Assembly: GCA_905370385.1 (NCBI GenBank)
Contig: CAJPKN010000098.1
Coordinates: 1 to 5,607, forward strand
DNA: 5,607 nucleotides
Origin: Stomatobaculum longum
Lineage (GTDB): Bacteria > Bacillota > Clostridia > Lachnospirales > Lachnospiraceae
Direction: 5' to 3'
Each line of letters opens with the position of its first letter. Position 1 is the stretch's first letter. Below the pieces are notes generated by a model that made no database searches, was not told where the DNA came from, and was given only the letters and a program-made list of their open reading frames with translations. The translations under genes were made by a program, and so were the position numbers. Positions 5,553 to 5,607 of this stretch are shown here, one piece after another.

Positions 5553-5607
5553 TGATATGTACCCAGAATTCTGGACACATTGACTATCGTTAGGCACCGC
5601 AACTGGA
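5553..5607. mobile_element. Possible outer end of an IS3-family (IS150-like) insertion sequence, continuing past the window
   Basis: The stretch beginning TGATATGTACCC (or TGTACCC at 5558) and containing ACCCAGAATTCTGGACAC resembles the terminal repeats of IS150-group elements, which start with TG and carry an ACCCA...TGGACA core. It includes the perfect 12-base palindrome CCAGAATTCTGG (5563-5574). No transposase sequence is visible because the window ends at 5607, and the resemblance is from memory of family ends, so this is tentative. Confidence 0.3.

Overview
The window looks like chromosomal DNA of a moderately GC-rich Gram-positive anaerobe in the Clostridia, most plausibly Lachnospiraceae. 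That placement is inferred from the MutS2 variant, the strong AGGAGG-type ribosome binding sites, the TTG start, and secreted proteins ending in choline-binding/glucan-binding-type (CW) repeats. No 16S rRNA or other firm taxonomic marker is present. All supported genes lie on the + strand.

Layout. Bases 1-1010 hold the C-terminal ~335 residues of endonuclease MutS2 (end of the ATPase domain, coiled coil, KOW-like segment, Smr domain). After 19 bases come an OmpR/PhoB-family response regulator (1030-1734, TTG start) and a membrane sensor histidine kinase (1731-3158), which overlap by ATGA and form a complete two-component system. Next is a secreted protein with a signal peptide, a fibronectin-III-like domain, an Ala/Asn-rich linker and CW repeats (3248-4081), closed by a strong, probably bidirectional terminator (4101-4140). 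After an AT-rich regulatory gap comes a second secreted protein of related architecture (4307-5365), with an extra unrecognised N-terminal beta-rich region, closed by a second terminator (5378-5414). The last ~190 bases hold no supportable gene; the final ~55 bases resemble the outer end of an IS3-family insertion sequence that would continue beyond the window.

How the parts may work together. Both secreted-protein genes carry the same promoter layout: GTAAG, 6 bases, GTAAG, exactly 10 bases, then a TATNNT -10 element. Eleven-base direct repeats ending about 10 bases before the -10 are the classic operator geometry for PhoB/OmpR-family activators, and TGTAAG-N5-TGTAAG is close to the WalR/PhoP-type box (TGTWAH-N5-TGTWAH). 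The simplest reading is that the adjacent two-component system directly activates both cell-surface proteins, making the locus a compact envelope-sensing and surface-protein module. The architecture is visible in the sequence; the regulatory link is inference.
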